14,318 nucleotides of DNA from Pseudomonadota bacterium. Lineage in GTDB: Bacteria > Pseudomonadota > Alphaproteobacteria > Rhizobiales > Xanthobacteraceae. This document shows positions 7,382 to 14,318 of the stretch, one piece after another; position 1 is the first letter of the stretch, and each line of letters starts with the position of its first letter. The notes beneath the pieces were generated by a model, which worked only from the letters and a program-made list of their open reading frames with translations, made no database searches and had not been told where the DNA came from. Where the stretch lies: positions 1 through 14,318 of the forward strand of contig JAEXXW010000381.1 in the NCBI GenBank assembly GCA_023405565.1, given 5' to 3'. A program made the position numbers and the translations under genes.

Positions 7382-8310
7382 GATTCAGCCCCTTCAGGCA
7401 GAATTCCGATCCGCTTGATTTCCCATTCCAGGGTCACACCCGAATTTTCTTTCACCCGTTTCCTCACCGTTTCACCCAGCGTTTCTATGTCTTTGGCGGT
7501 CGCCTGACCGCGATTGATCAGAAAGTTGCAATGCAGTTCCGACACCTGTGCATCGCCGACAACGAGTCCGCGGCAGCCGGCGGCATCGATCAATTGCCAC
7601 GCCTTGTGGCCTTCCGGATTCTTGAAGGTCGAGCCACCGGTGCGGCTTTTGATCGGCTGTGTTGCCTCACGTGATTCCGTGATCTTCTCCATCTCGGCGG
7701 CAATCGTCGCGCGGTCGCCCGCCTGTCCCTCGAACAGAGCCTGCGTGAAGATCACGTCGTCCGGCGCGCCGCAATGGCGGTAGGTATAGTGCATGTCGGC
7801 ATTGCTGTAGACGCGCACATGGCCATTGCGACCAACGCCTCGCGCTTCGACCAACGCATCCTTGGTCTCGCGGCCGTAAGCGCCGCCATTCATGCGCAGC
7901 GCACCGCCGATGCCGCCTGGAATCCCACGCAGAAAGGCAAGACCTGAAATGCCATGCTCCTGCGCCGTCCGAGCAACTTTCACATCCGGCACTGCGGTTC
8001 CGGCACGAATGCGCAGCCCCTCGACAGCAATGTCATTGAATCCGCGGCCAAGACGAATGACCACACCCGAGACCCCTCCATCGCGGACAATCAGATTGGA
8101 GCCAAGACCGATCACCATCACCGGAATTTCGGCCGGCAGGTTCTGCAGGAAATATGCGAGATCACCTTCGTCTTCCGGCATGAACAGCACCTGCGCCGGA
8201 CCGCCGACACGAAACCATGTCAGTTCCGCGAGCGGCTGATTGGCGAGAAGCCGTCCGCGCAATTGCGGCATACGCAACGTGAGATCGGCGGTGATGTCAG
8301 GGAAGGTCAT
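7378..8310 (-). CDS. murB: MurB, UDP-N-acetylenolpyruvoylglucosamine reductase
   Basis: MurB is the cytosolic FAD enzyme that reduces UDP-GlcNAc-enolpyruvate to UDP-MurNAc with NADPH. The 310-aa product has [15 protein letters not shown] (31-45), the FAD-binding [20 protein letters not shown] (68-87), [18 protein letters not shown] (129-146), and [11 protein letters not shown] (222-232), whose S227 is the expected proton donor. Near the C-terminus [10 protein letters not shown] (293-302) holds the catalytic Glu. The length and the short YRHCG stretch suggest the type II form without the extra substrate-binding loop. The start at 8310 lies 10 nt after the murC stop, with GGGGTGAG overlapping that stop as a possible ribosome binding site. 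It shares an ATGA overlap with the FAD hydroxylase gene. Confidence 0.97.
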   Translation of the reverse strand: MTFPDITADLTLRMPQLRGRLLANQPLAELTWFRVGGPAQVLFMPEDEGDLAYFLQNLPAEIPVMVIGLGSNLIVRDGGVSGVVIRLGRGFNDIAVEGLRIRAGTAVPDVKVARTAQEHGISGLAFLRGIPGGIGGALRMNGGAYGRETKDALVEARGVGRNGHVRVYSNADMHYTYRHCGAPDDVIFTQALFEGQAGDRATIAAEMEKITESREATQPIKSRTGGSTFKNPEGHKAWQLIDAAGCRGLVVGDAQVSELHCNFLINRGQATAKDIETLGETVRKRVKENSGVTLEWEIKRIGILPEGAES

Positions 8311-8320
8311 TACAGGACGC

Positions 8321-9724
8321 TCACCCCAGCGCCTTCAATTCGCCTGGCAGCGCATAGGCCCATTGCGTGATGTTACCGGCACCGAGGCAGACGACCATGT
8401 CGCCCGGCTGCGCGATACCGCGCACCATCGATGCGAGACCTTCCGAATTCTGCAATGCCGACACATTGCGATGGCCACGCGCCCGCATGCCCTGCACCAG
8501 ATGATCGCGGTCGATACCTTCGATCGGCGCTTCACCGGCGGAATAAACATCCGCCACGATCACGGCATCGGCGTCGTTGAAACAGGTGCAGAATTGCTCG
8601 AACAATTCCTTCAGCCGCGTATAGCGGTGCGGCTGCATCACGGCGATGATGCGGCCCGACGATGATTCACGGGCCGCGCGCAGCACCGCCGCAATCTCGA
8701 CCGGGTGATGGCCGTAATCGTCGATGATCGTGATCCCGTTCCATTCACCCGTGCGCGTGAAGCGCCGCTTCACACCACCGAATGATGCCAATGCGGTGCG
8801 GATCTGCTCGTCGGATACATTGAGGTTATGGGCAACGGCGATCGCTGCTGTGGCATTGAGCGCATTATGCCGCCCAGGCATCGGCAGCGTGAGATTATCG
8901 ATCACATGCTCGGCTTGGTCGTCACGACCACGAAACACCACCGAGAATTTCGATGCGCCGTTAGCATGATTGAGATCGACCAGCCGCACATCGGCCTGCG
9001 GATTCTCGCCATAAGTAATGACACGGCGATCCTCGATGCGGCCGACCAAGGCCTGCACCTCGCGATGATCGGTACACATCACCGCAAAACCATAGAATGG
9101 TACGTTCTCGACGAAGGCCTTGAAGGCATCCTTCACGGCGGCGAAGGTCTTGAAGTGATCGAGATGCTCGGGATCGACATTGGTAACGATCGCGACATCG
9201 GCCGGCAGCTTCAGGAAGGTGCCATCGGATTCGTCGGCCTCGACGACCATCCAGTCGCCCTCGCCGAGCCGCGCATTGGTACCATAGGCATTGATGATGC
9301 CGCCATTGATCACCGTCGGATCGAGATTGCCGGCATCGAGCAAGGTGGCGACCATGGACGTCGTCGTGGTCTTGCCATGCGTGCCGGCAATCGCCACCGC
9401 CGATTTCAGCCGCATCAACTCGGCCAGCATCTCCGCGCGCCGCACGATCGGCAGACGCTTCGCGCGCGCGGCGACGAGTTCGGGATTGTCGCGCTTGATG
9501 GCCGACGACACGACCACCACCGCCGCGCCATCGACATTCTTGGCATCGTGGCCGACATCAACCTTGATGTTCTTGTCGCGCAGCCGCTTGACATTGGCGC
9601 TTTCCGAAACGTCGGAACCGGTCACCGTGTAGTCGAGATTGGCCAGCACCTCGGCAATCCCGCTCATGCCGATCCCACCGATCCCGACGAAGTGAATCGG
9701 GCCAAGTTCTCGCGGCAATTTCAT
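8321..9724 (-). CDS. murC: MurC, UDP-N-acetylmuramate--L-alanine ligase
   Basis: MurC is the cytosolic ATP-dependent ligase that adds L-Ala to UDP-MurNAc, the first amino acid of the stem peptide. The product is 467 aa, the usual length. It has the N-terminal UDP-binding [17 protein letters not shown] (11-27), the P-loop [11 protein letters not shown] (114-124), [20 protein letters not shown] (162-181) with [10 protein letters not shown] (182-191), and the C-terminal [10 protein letters not shown] (335-344) and QPHRYTR (364-370). I chose the ATG at 9724 because AAGGA lies 7 nt upstream and [14 protein letters not shown] matches the family. The reading frame stays open for 98 codons upstream inside murG, but that part is Gly/Arg-rich shadow sequence. 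The ribosome binding site overlaps the murG stop, and the gap to murG is 11 nt. Confidence 0.98.
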   Translation of the reverse strand: MKLPRELGPIHFVGIGGIGMSGIAEVLANLDYTVTGSDVSESANVKRLRDKNIKVDVGHDAKNVDGAAVVVVSSAIKRDNPELVAARAKRLPIVRRAEMLAELMRLKSAVAIAGTHGKTTTTSMVATLLDAGNLDPTVINGGIINAYGTNARLGEGDWMVVEADESDGTFLKLPADVAIVTNVDPEHLDHFKTFAAVKDAFKAFVENVPFYGFAVMCTDHREVQALVGRIEDRRVITYGENPQADVRLVDLNHANGASKFSVVFRGRDDQAEHVIDNLTLPMPGRHNALNATAAIAVAHNLNVSDEQIRTALASFGGVKRRFTRTGEWNGITIIDDYGHHPVEIAAVLRAARESSSGRIIAVMQPHRYTRLKELFEQFCTCFNDADAVIVADVYSAGEAPIEGIDRDHLVQGMRARGHRNVSALQNSEGLASMVRGIAQPGDMVVCLGAGNITQWAYALPGELKALG

Positions 9725-9735
9725 CGGCTTTTCCT

Positions 9736-10851
9736 TCAGGAGGGACGGACGGTTCCTAATACCAGATCGGCCAATCTTTCGGCCGCATCCAGCACGCCGA
9801 TGCTTTTGGCACCCCCCGCCATCGCCGACAAGCGGCCGGGATCGGCCGCCAGGGCGTCGATGTCCGCCGCCAGCCGGTCCGGCGTGAAATCGCGCTGCAG
9901 GATCCGGATGGCGCCGCCCGCTTTTTCGAGAACCAGCGCATTCGCCGCCTGGTCCTGATCCAGCGCGTTGGGCAGCGGCACAAGAATGCCCGGCCGGCCG
10001 ATGGCCGCCAGTTCGCACACCGTTCCGGCTCCCGATCGCGACACAACCAGATGGCTCGCAGCGATGCGCGCGGGCAGGTCGTTAAAGAAGGGCGCAATTT
10101 CGGCCGACACCTGCGCGGCGGCATAAATTTCGCGCACACGCGGAATATCCTCTTCGCGCGTCTGCTGGGTGATCTTCAACCGCATCTGCAGATGCGGTTC
10201 GAGCTTGGCGATAGCAGCCGGCACAATGTCGGCCATGATGCGCGCGCCCTGGCTGCCACCGAAAACCAGCAGGTTCAGAGGGCCATTCGGTTCGACCGGT
10301 TCGTATGGCGCATTCGCCGCCGCGATCACGGCCGGCCGCAGCGGATTACCGATGCAGGTTGTCTTGATCGCCAGTGCTTTGTCCTTGTCGGTCACGCCGG
10401 CAAAGCCGGTCGCAATCGCACTGACACGGCCGGCGAGAAACTTGTTCGCGCGTCCCATCACCGCATTCTGCTCATGCAGGACAGTTGGAATGTTTTGCAG
10501 GCTCGCGGCCAGCACCGGTGGCACCGACGGATAACCGCCGAAGCCCACGACCACGGAGGGCTTCACGCTGCGCATCAGCATCATGGCCCTGGCGAGACCG
10601 TAAACCAGTGTTGCGCCCGTACGCATCAGCGAAATCGGATCGCGTCCACGCACGGTCGCGCTAGGCACGACATATAGCGACGTGAAATGATCGCCGAACT
10701 TCGCGGCGCGATTGTCGGTCGCCAGCACGGTGGCGATGCCGCGCTTCGACAGAGCGGCGCTCAGCGCCTCGGCCGGAAACAGGTGCCCGCCCGTTCCTCC
10801 GGCCGCGACCATGACGAGTGGCTTTGCGGAAATGTCGTGTTCTTGGGTCAT
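9736..10851 (-). CDS. murG: MurG, lipid II-forming GlcNAc transferase
   Basis: MurG is the peripheral inner-membrane GT28 glycosyltransferase that adds GlcNAc from UDP-GlcNAc to lipid I, giving lipid II. The 371-aa product has the N-terminal [13 protein letters not shown] loop (18-30), [16 protein letters not shown] (101-116), [12 protein letters not shown] (126-137) and [10 protein letters not shown] (195-204). The donor-binding stretch is [19 protein letters not shown] (271-289), with [14 protein letters not shown] (292-305). The start at 10851 fits the family, with a short tail before [11 protein letters not shown]; the ribosome binding site is weak (AAAGTGG). A repeat element fills the 123-nt gap after ftsW, while murC follows only 11 nt downstream. 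FtsW uses the product of this enzyme. Confidence 0.97.
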   Translation of the reverse strand: MTQEHDISAKPLVMVAAGGTGGHLFPAEALSAALSKRGIATVLATDNRAAKFGDHFTSLYVVPSATVRGRDPISLMRTGATLVYGLARAMMLMRSVKPSVVVGFGGYPSVPPVLAASLQNIPTVLHEQNAVMGRANKFLAGRVSAIATGFAGVTDKDKALAIKTTCIGNPLRPAVIAAANAPYEPVEPNGPLNLLVFGGSQGARIMADIVPAAIAKLEPHLQMRLKITQQTREEDIPRVREIYAAAQVSAEIAPFFNDLPARIAASHLVVSRSGAGTVCELAAIGRPGILVPLPNALDQDQAANALVLEKAGGAIRILQRDFTPDRLAADIDALAADPGRLSAMAGGAKSIGVLDAAERLADLVLGTVRPS

Positions 10852-10896
10852 GCCGCCACTTTAGAGGGCGATTATCAAATACAGAAGCGCACTCCG

Positions 10897-10966
10897 TCCG
10901 CTCATTCCCGCGAAAGCGGGAATCCAGCCCTTGTTTCTGGGTCCCGCCTTCGCGGGGACGAGCGGA
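10897..10966. repeat. Paired inverted repeat (REP/BIME-like) between ftsW and murG
   Basis: The left arm (10897-10927) begins TCCGCTCATTCCCGCG and contains the small palindrome CCCGCGAAAGCGGG. The right arm (10937-10966) is its imperfect reverse complement, beginning CTGGGTCCCGCCTTCGCGG and ending GAGCGGA. The two could form one long hairpin or two small ones. A related pair lies at 13858-13936. Such elements are widespread between genes in Hyphomicrobiales. It sits in transcribed spacer inside the dcw run and could affect mRNA stability or termination between ftsW and murG. Confidence 0.8.
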
Positions 10967-10974
10967 TCATGGAT

Positions 10975-12129
10975 CTAAGCCGGATGTGGCGATGGGGCCA
11001 TGCCGCCACGGCGGCCGAACTGCTCGGCCCGCGGACGCTCGCGCGTCAGTGCCAGCACCATGCCCATCCCGTAGGCGAGCGACAGCAGCGACGAGCCACC
11101 ATAGGAAATGAACGGCAGCGTCATGCCCTTGGCCGGGATGAGATGCAGATTCACCGACATGTTGATGGCCGATTGCGCGCCGAACAGGATCGCTAGGCCC
11201 GAGGCCGCATAACGGGAGAAAGGATCTTCCGCCCGCATCGCGCGCGTCAGGGCGCGAATGACGATGAAAGCAAACAGACCGACAACGATGAGACAGAGCG
11301 CGATGCCGAATTCCTCGGCCGCCACCGCGAAGATGAAGTCGGCATGGCTATCGGGCAAAATGCGCTTCACCGTGCCCTCGCCCGGCCCCTGCCCGAGCCA
11401 GCCGCCGCGCACAAATGACTCCACCGCGTTATCGACCTGGAACGTGTCGCCCGATGACGGGTCCATGAAGCGGTTCAGACGACGGGCCACGTGCGGGACC
11501 GTGTAATAGGCCGCACCGAGACCGACGACGGCGGCACCGGCAAGACCGCCGACCCAGATCACCCGCATCCCGGACATGAAGAACAAGGCACCCCACACCA
11601 TCGCGATCAGCATGGTCTGTCCGAAATCGGGCTGGAGCATGAGCAGCGTCACAACCGAACCGAACAACAGAAGCGCGAACGTGTTCGCCGGCATTTCCGG
11701 CTTGCGGGTCGATTCGCCGAACAGCCAGGCGATCAGGATCACGAAAGCCGGTTTGACGAATTCCGAGGGCTGGATGTTGACGCCGAGCAGCACGATCCAG
11801 CGCCGCGCGCCCTTGATCTCGGTGCCAAAGACCAAGGTGCCGGCAAGGAGCACCATGCTGATGGCGAACACCACGAGAGCCAGCCGCCGGATCTGCCGCG
11901 GCGACAGCAAGGAGGTCGCGAGCATGATGCCGATGGCCGGGATCAGATAGAAGATCTGCCGGTTGACGAAATGGAACGGATCGAGGCCGAGCTTGGTCGC
12001 CACTGGCGAGCTCGCAGCCAGAAGAAGAATGATTCCGGCCAACATGAGAGCGCCAAGCGCGCCCAACATCAGGCGGTCGACCGTCCACCACCAGATCGCA
12101 AAGGGCGTTCGTTGTGTGCGCGAAACCAT
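10975..12129 (-). CDS. ftsW: FtsW, septal SEDS peptidoglycan glycosyltransferase
   Basis: FtsW is a multi-pass inner-membrane SEDS protein that polymerises lipid II at the septum with its partner FtsI. The 384-aa product is strongly hydrophobic with about ten membrane segments. SEDS signatures are KGARRW (106-111), NIQPSEFVKP (118-127), LQPDFGQT (165-172), NAVESFVRGGWLGQGPGEG (234-252), LPDSHADFIFAVAAEEFG (258-275) and PAKGMTLPFISYGGSS (332-347). D264 in HADFIF matches the conserved catalytic Asp. The ATG at 12129 has GGGGA five nt upstream. In related genomes murD and the rest of the early dcw genes usually precede ftsW; here a TetR-fold gene and proC do. A CtrA-like box lies 36-51 nt upstream of the start, so ftsW may head its own transcription unit. 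The end is followed by a paired repeat before murG. Confidence 0.97.
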   Translation of the reverse strand: MVSRTQRTPFAIWWWTVDRLMLGALGALMLAGIILLLAASSPVATKLGLDPFHFVNRQIFYLIPAIGIMLATSLLSPRQIRRLALVVFAISMVLLAGTLVFGTEIKGARRWIVLLGVNIQPSEFVKPAFVILIAWLFGESTRKPEMPANTFALLLFGSVVTLLMLQPDFGQTMLIAMVWGALFFMSGMRVIWVGGLAGAAVVGLGAAYYTVPHVARRLNRFMDPSSGDTFQVDNAVESFVRGGWLGQGPGEGTVKRILPDSHADFIFAVAAEEFGIALCLIVVGLFAFIVIRALTRAMRAEDPFSRYAASGLAILFGAQSAINMSVNLHLIPAKGMTLPFISYGGSSLLSLAYGMGMVLALTRERPRAEQFGRRGGMAPSPHPA

Positions 12130-12164
12130 GGAATCCCCAAGGTCCGTACCTCGCCCGATTGTGG

Positions 12165-12180
12165 TTTAGTTTTGATTAAC
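12165..12180. promoter_or_regulatory. Near-consensus CtrA-type box upstream of ftsW
   Basis: TTTA, 7 bases, TTAAC (tttagttttgattaac) differs at one position from the alphaproteobacterial CtrA consensus TTAA-N7-TTAAC. It is 36-51 nt upstream of the ftsW ATG in an AT-rich island. CtrA control of dcw genes is established in Caulobacter. One motif match in AT-rich sequence is weak evidence. Confidence 0.35.
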
Positions 12181-12184
12181 AACC

Positions 12185-12203
12185 GCGATATTTACGATAT
12201 CGC
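12185..12203. repeat. Inverted repeat between the TetR-fold gene and ftsW
   Basis: GCGATAT (12185-12191), spacer TTACG, ATATCGC (12197-12203) is a perfect 7-bp inverted repeat in the 118-nt spacer. It lies immediately upstream of the CtrA-like box relative to ftsW. No good T tract follows on the minus strand. It could be an operator for the neighbouring TetR-fold protein or a weak terminator. Function inferred only. Confidence 0.4.
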
Positions 12204-12247
12204 CGCGCGCGCGCTTTACGTGGCCAAAAGCGTTGCCGCTGCCTCAA

Positions 12248-12925
12248 TCAGGCGGCGACGATATCGTCGTCGTCCGACTTCGGCTGGCGATGGCGGCGGG
12301 CCCTCCAGCGGCCGGCCTGGAGGCGATCGGGAATGGCCCAGAACGCATCGAGGAAGCCTGACAATTGCTGCCCGCGTGCAAGCTCACGATCGAGCGCCGA
12401 CATGGTCTTGGCCAGACCGGGATCGTCGTCTTCCACCCATGTCGACACGACACGTGCATAGGACAAAGCCAGTCCCTGCGCACGGACAACGCCGCGCGGC
12501 CCCGCCGTGGAAATACCGGCGGCGGTCAACATCCAGCTCATCGAACGCGCGACGAAACTGTTCATGGCCAGGGCCAGCGGTGGATCGCGGAAGCTCGAGC
12601 GCAACAATGACCGGACCGCCGCCTTGTGCGGCGTATGCGCCTCCAGCCGACGCATCAGAATGTCGAACAGCTTTTCGCGCTCGGGCTCGTCGGTCATATC
12701 CGACATGTCAGCCGACAGAACCTGCGTGTCGATATCCTTCATGTAAGCGGCGACGATCGCAACGACCGATGAGAACTCGCCGCGCAGATCGGCCAGCGAT
12801 ACGCCGGCCTGCTGCGCCACATCACCCAGCCCGATCCGCTCGATGGGCTGATCGGCCAGCAATGTCAGAAGCGCTTCGATGATCTTGCCGCGGCGGGATG
12901 TCGGCATCACAGAGCCTTCGGTCAT
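12248..12925 (-). CDS. TetR/AcrR-fold protein with COQ9-like C-terminal domain
   Basis: The 225-aa product has an N-terminal TetR-type helix-turn-helix (about 14-60: KIIEALLTLLADQP, IGLGDVAQQAGVSLADLRGEF). The helical C-terminal half includes RRLEAHTPHKAAVRSLLRSS (92-111), MSWMLTAAGIS (129-139), RAQGLALSYARVVSTWVED (148-166) and DDPGLAKTMSALDREL (167-182). That half resembles the pattern of COQ9, a ubiquinone-related lipid-binding protein with a TetR fold. It could be a DNA-binding regulator with a lipid-like ligand or a COQ9-related lipid-binding protein; I cannot decide. The tail ends in a basic stretch and SDDDDIVAA. I chose the ATG at 12925 because GGAGAG lies 6 nt upstream; the longer frame would start with TTG at 12952. 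It follows proC by 87 nt on the same strand. No ligand or target can be assigned. Confidence 0.8.
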   Translation of the reverse strand: MTEGSVMPTSRRGKIIEALLTLLADQPIERIGLGDVAQQAGVSLADLRGEFSSVVAIVAAYMKDIDTQVLSADMSDMTDEPEREKLFDILMRRLEAHTPHKAAVRSLLRSSFRDPPLALAMNSFVARSMSWMLTAAGISTAGPRGVVRAQGLALSYARVVSTWVEDDDPGLAKTMSALDRELARGQQLSGFLDAFWAIPDRLQAGRWRARRHRQPKSDDDDIVAA

Positions 12926-13012
12926 GGCACTCTCCAGAACGGTCAACGTCAATGTAGTGTACCGAACACGGCACTTCCATGACGGGGAAATTGCGGATCA
13001 GGTAAACGCGGA

Positions 13013-13849
13013 CTAGCCGGCCAGTTCCCGTGATCGTTTTGTCGCAGCCGCGACCGCGTCCAGCATCAGGGGATCGAGCCCGCCATCGTCCTTCATCAGA
13101 ACGTCCAGTGCTGCCGCTGTCGTGCCCGCGGGCGACGTGACATTCCTGCGCAGGGTTGCAGCATCCAGCGACGAGCGATGCAACAACTCACCAGCCCCGG
13201 CAACGGTTTCACGCGCCAGGGTTGCCGCCAGATCGGCCGGCAATCCGGCGGCAACGCCCGCCTTGGCCAAGGCTTCCGCCAGGAGGAACACGTAGGCGGG
13301 CCCCGATCCCGAAACGGCGGTCACGGCGTCCATCAGACTCTCGTCGACGATCCATTCCACTGCACCGGACGCCGCGAGGAGGTCATGCGCGCGCTGCTTC
13401 TGGTCGGTCGTCACCACCGCATTGGGAACGGCAACGGTGATGCCGCGGCCAATTGCAGCCGGCGTATTGGGCATCGCACGGACGATGGCTGCATCCGGCA
13501 TCGCCGCTTCAAGAAAGCCGAGTGTCTTGCCGGCCATGATCGACACCACCAGTGTGCTGGACCCGACAAGTGCCGCAACGCCGGGCATCGCTTCAGGCGC
13601 AACCTGTGGCTTCACCGCCAGCACGACGGTGGCGATATTCGATACCGCGCCGGCCGGCGGATTCAACACCACGCCTTTCTGCGTGAGGGCTGTGGTCTCC
13701 GGCGAGGGATGTGGGTCGACAACCACCACGTTATGCGGATCGAGGCCAAGCGCGAGCCAGCCCTCCAGCATCGCGCCACCCATCTTGCCAGCACCGATCA
13801 GCGCAAGGATGCCGATATTATCGAGGCGGGTGGTTTCGGATTTCGTCAT
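13013..13849 (-). CDS. proC: ProC, pyrroline-5-carboxylate reductase
   Basis: ProC catalyses the last step of proline synthesis in the cytosol, reducing pyrroline-5-carboxylate with NAD(P)H. The 278-aa product has the Rossmann loop ALIGAGKMGGAM (16-27), LAVKPQ (77-82), RAMPNTPAAIGRG (124-136), the signature DAVTAVSGSGPAYVF (174-188) and the C-terminal VTSPAGTTAAAL (237-248). The length is typical. The ATG at 13849 fits the family, but no clear ribosome binding site is visible. The spacer just upstream is filled by a paired repeat whose edge is about 8 nt from the start codon, which may have displaced the normal signal. It lies between a YbjN-domain gene and a TetR-fold gene, all on the minus strand and probably cotranscribed. 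It has no metabolic link to the dcw genes downstream. Confidence 0.96.
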   Translation of the reverse strand: MTKSETTRLDNIGILALIGAGKMGGAMLEGWLALGLDPHNVVVVDPHPSPETTALTQKGVVLNPPAGAVSNIATVVLAVKPQVAPEAMPGVAALVGSSTLVVSIMAGKTLGFLEAAMPDAAIVRAMPNTPAAIGRGITVAVPNAVVTTDQKQRAHDLLAASGAVEWIVDESLMDAVTAVSGSGPAYVFLLAEALAKAGVAAGLPADLAATLARETVAGAGELLHRSSLDAATLRRNVTSPAGTTAAALDVLMKDDGGLDPLMLDAVAAATKRSRELAG

Positions 13850-13857
13850 GATATGTG

Positions 13858-13936
13858 TCCGCTCATCCCCGCGAAAGCGGGGACCTCAGAGCGACATCAT
13901 ATGCAGGATTTCTGCTCGTGTGGGAATGAGCGGAGA
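13858..13936. repeat. Paired inverted repeat (REP/BIME-like) between the YbjN gene and proC
   Basis: The left half begins GTCCGCTCATCCCCGCG and contains CCCCGCGAAAGCGGGG (13867-13882). The right half near 13919-13936 (TGTGGGAATGAGCGGA) is the reverse complement of the TCCGCTCATTCCCAC edge. The outer edges match those of the element at 10897-10966, so both belong to one dispersed family; the right inner palindrome is degraded here. It fills most of the 94-nt spacer and almost touches the proC start. Confidence 0.75.
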
Positions 13937-13943
13937 AACTGGT

Positions 13944-14318
13944 TTACGCCTCGCCCGATGTCTCGAACATCGCGGCGTCCAGCGCTTCACGCGCGGATTT
14001 GCCAGCCCACAGCACGAACTGGAAGGCTGGGAAATAACGCTCGCAGGTATCGAGCGCGGCGCCCAACACCGCCTTGCATTGCTCGTCGGATGGCTCGACG
14101 CCGCCGGCGAGCACGAGTGCATGACGAAACATCACCATGCCGTCGTCGGGCCACAGATCGAAATGCCCGATCCACATCTGCTCGTTCATGTGGGCGATCA
14201 GTTGCTGCACTTCGCCGCGACGGCGCTCCGCCATCTTCACGTCGAAGGCGCAGGCGAGATGCAAAGCTTCGAGATTGTCCATCCACGTGAACGACACCTG
14301 ATAGTCGTTCCACTTGCC
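13944..14318 (-). CDS. YbjN-domain protein (C-terminal part)
   Basis: The minus-strand frame is open from the window edge to the TAA at 13944-13946, giving 124 residues. It begins GKWNDYQVSFTWMDNLEALH, a conserved part of the YbjN domain, and continues with LACAFDVKMAERRRGEVQQL, NEQMWIGHFDLWPDDGMVMF and RHALVLAGG. The CERYFPAFQFVLWAGKSARE and ALDAAMFETSGEA stretches follow. A GTG at 14297 could be mistaken for the start, but the frame and the family pattern continue past it to the edge, so the true start lies outside. YbjN proteins resemble type III secretion chaperones in fold; their biochemical role in alphaproteobacteria is not well defined. It lies upstream of proC on the same strand, separated by the repeat element. 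The family call is from pattern memory. Confidence 0.85.
   Translation of the reverse strand, partial: GKWNDYQVSFTWMDNLEALHLACAFDVKMAERRRGEVQQLIAHMNEQMWIGHFDLWPDDGMVMFRHALVLAGGVEPSDEQCKAVLGAALDTCERYFPAFQFVLWAGKSAREALDAAMFETSGEA

Noticed and set aside
8828..9958. Plus-strand open frame (376 codons) opposite murC and murG
   Set aside because: His/Ile/Gly-rich antisense shadow crossing the murC-murG junction; no family motif and no ribosome binding site.
9725..10018. N-terminal extension of MurC by 98 codons
   Set aside because: It is Gly/Arg-rich shadow of murG; the ATG at 9724 has a good ribosome binding site and gives the family length.
12256..12269. Perfect palindrome CGACGATATCGTCG near the end of the TetR-fold gene
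   Set aside because: It arises from codons for the acidic C-terminal tail (DDDDIV), so coding explains it; autoregulation from inside the 3' end is unlikely.
11491..12882. Plus-strand open frame (463 codons) opposite ftsW and the TetR-fold gene
   Set aside because: Low-complexity Arg/Pro/His-rich shadow spanning two real genes and their spacer on the other strand.
12926..12952. TTG start for the TetR-fold gene
   Set aside because: The ATG at 12925 has GGAGAG at good spacing, while the TTG has none.
13944..14297. Complete 117-residue YbjN gene starting at GTG 14297
   Set aside because: The frame and conserved pattern (GKWNDYQ) continue upstream to the window edge, so the gene is truncated by the window rather than starting there.

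Overview
The window is the 3' half of a division and cell wall (dcw) cluster from a GC-rich alphaproteobacterium. The FtsZ, FtsA, Ddl and LpxC sequences, the gene order ftsW-murG-murC-murB-ddl-ftsQ-ftsA-ftsZ-lpxC, and the paired CCCGCGAAAGCGGG-type repeats point to Hyphomicrobiales, probably the Bradyrhizobium/Rhodopseudomonas/Afipia group. That placement rests on family knowledge; no search was run. Every gene I accept lies on the minus strand, so transcription runs from high to low coordinates.

In transcription order: (1) 14318-12248 carries a YbjN-domain gene (5' end outside the window), proC, and a TetR-fold regulator with a COQ9-like C-terminal half. A paired repeat element sits between the YbjN gene and proC. 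(2) 12247-12130 is a short spacer with an inverted repeat and a near-consensus CtrA-type box in front of ftsW. (3) 12129-917 is the dcw run: ftsW, a second paired repeat element, murG, murC, murB, an FAD aromatic hydroxylase resembling 3-hydroxybenzoate 6-hydroxylase, ddl, a decayed second ddl tail, ftsQ, ftsA and ftsZ. It ends in a strong intrinsic terminator at 868-893. (4) 867-438 is a non-coding leader with a candidate promoter and a long imperfect hairpin. It leads into lpxC, which runs off the window's low-coordinate edge.

The genes work together as follows. MurB and MurC make UDP-MurNAc-L-Ala, Ddl makes D-Ala-D-Ala, MurG makes lipid II, and FtsW polymerises it at the septum. FtsQ, FtsA and FtsZ build the divisome. 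LpxC commits the cell to lipid A, so murein and outer-membrane synthesis sit side by side with division.

The unusual points are the catabolic-type hydroxylase joined by 4-base ATGA overlaps to murB and ddl; the ddl pseudogene tail whose stop overlaps an in-frame ATG of ftsQ; the absence of murD and the early dcw genes upstream of ftsW; and the roughly 75-nt hairpin in the lpxC leader. I found no CRISPR array, rRNA, tRNA, transposase or phage gene. No clearly new defence or mobile system is visible.
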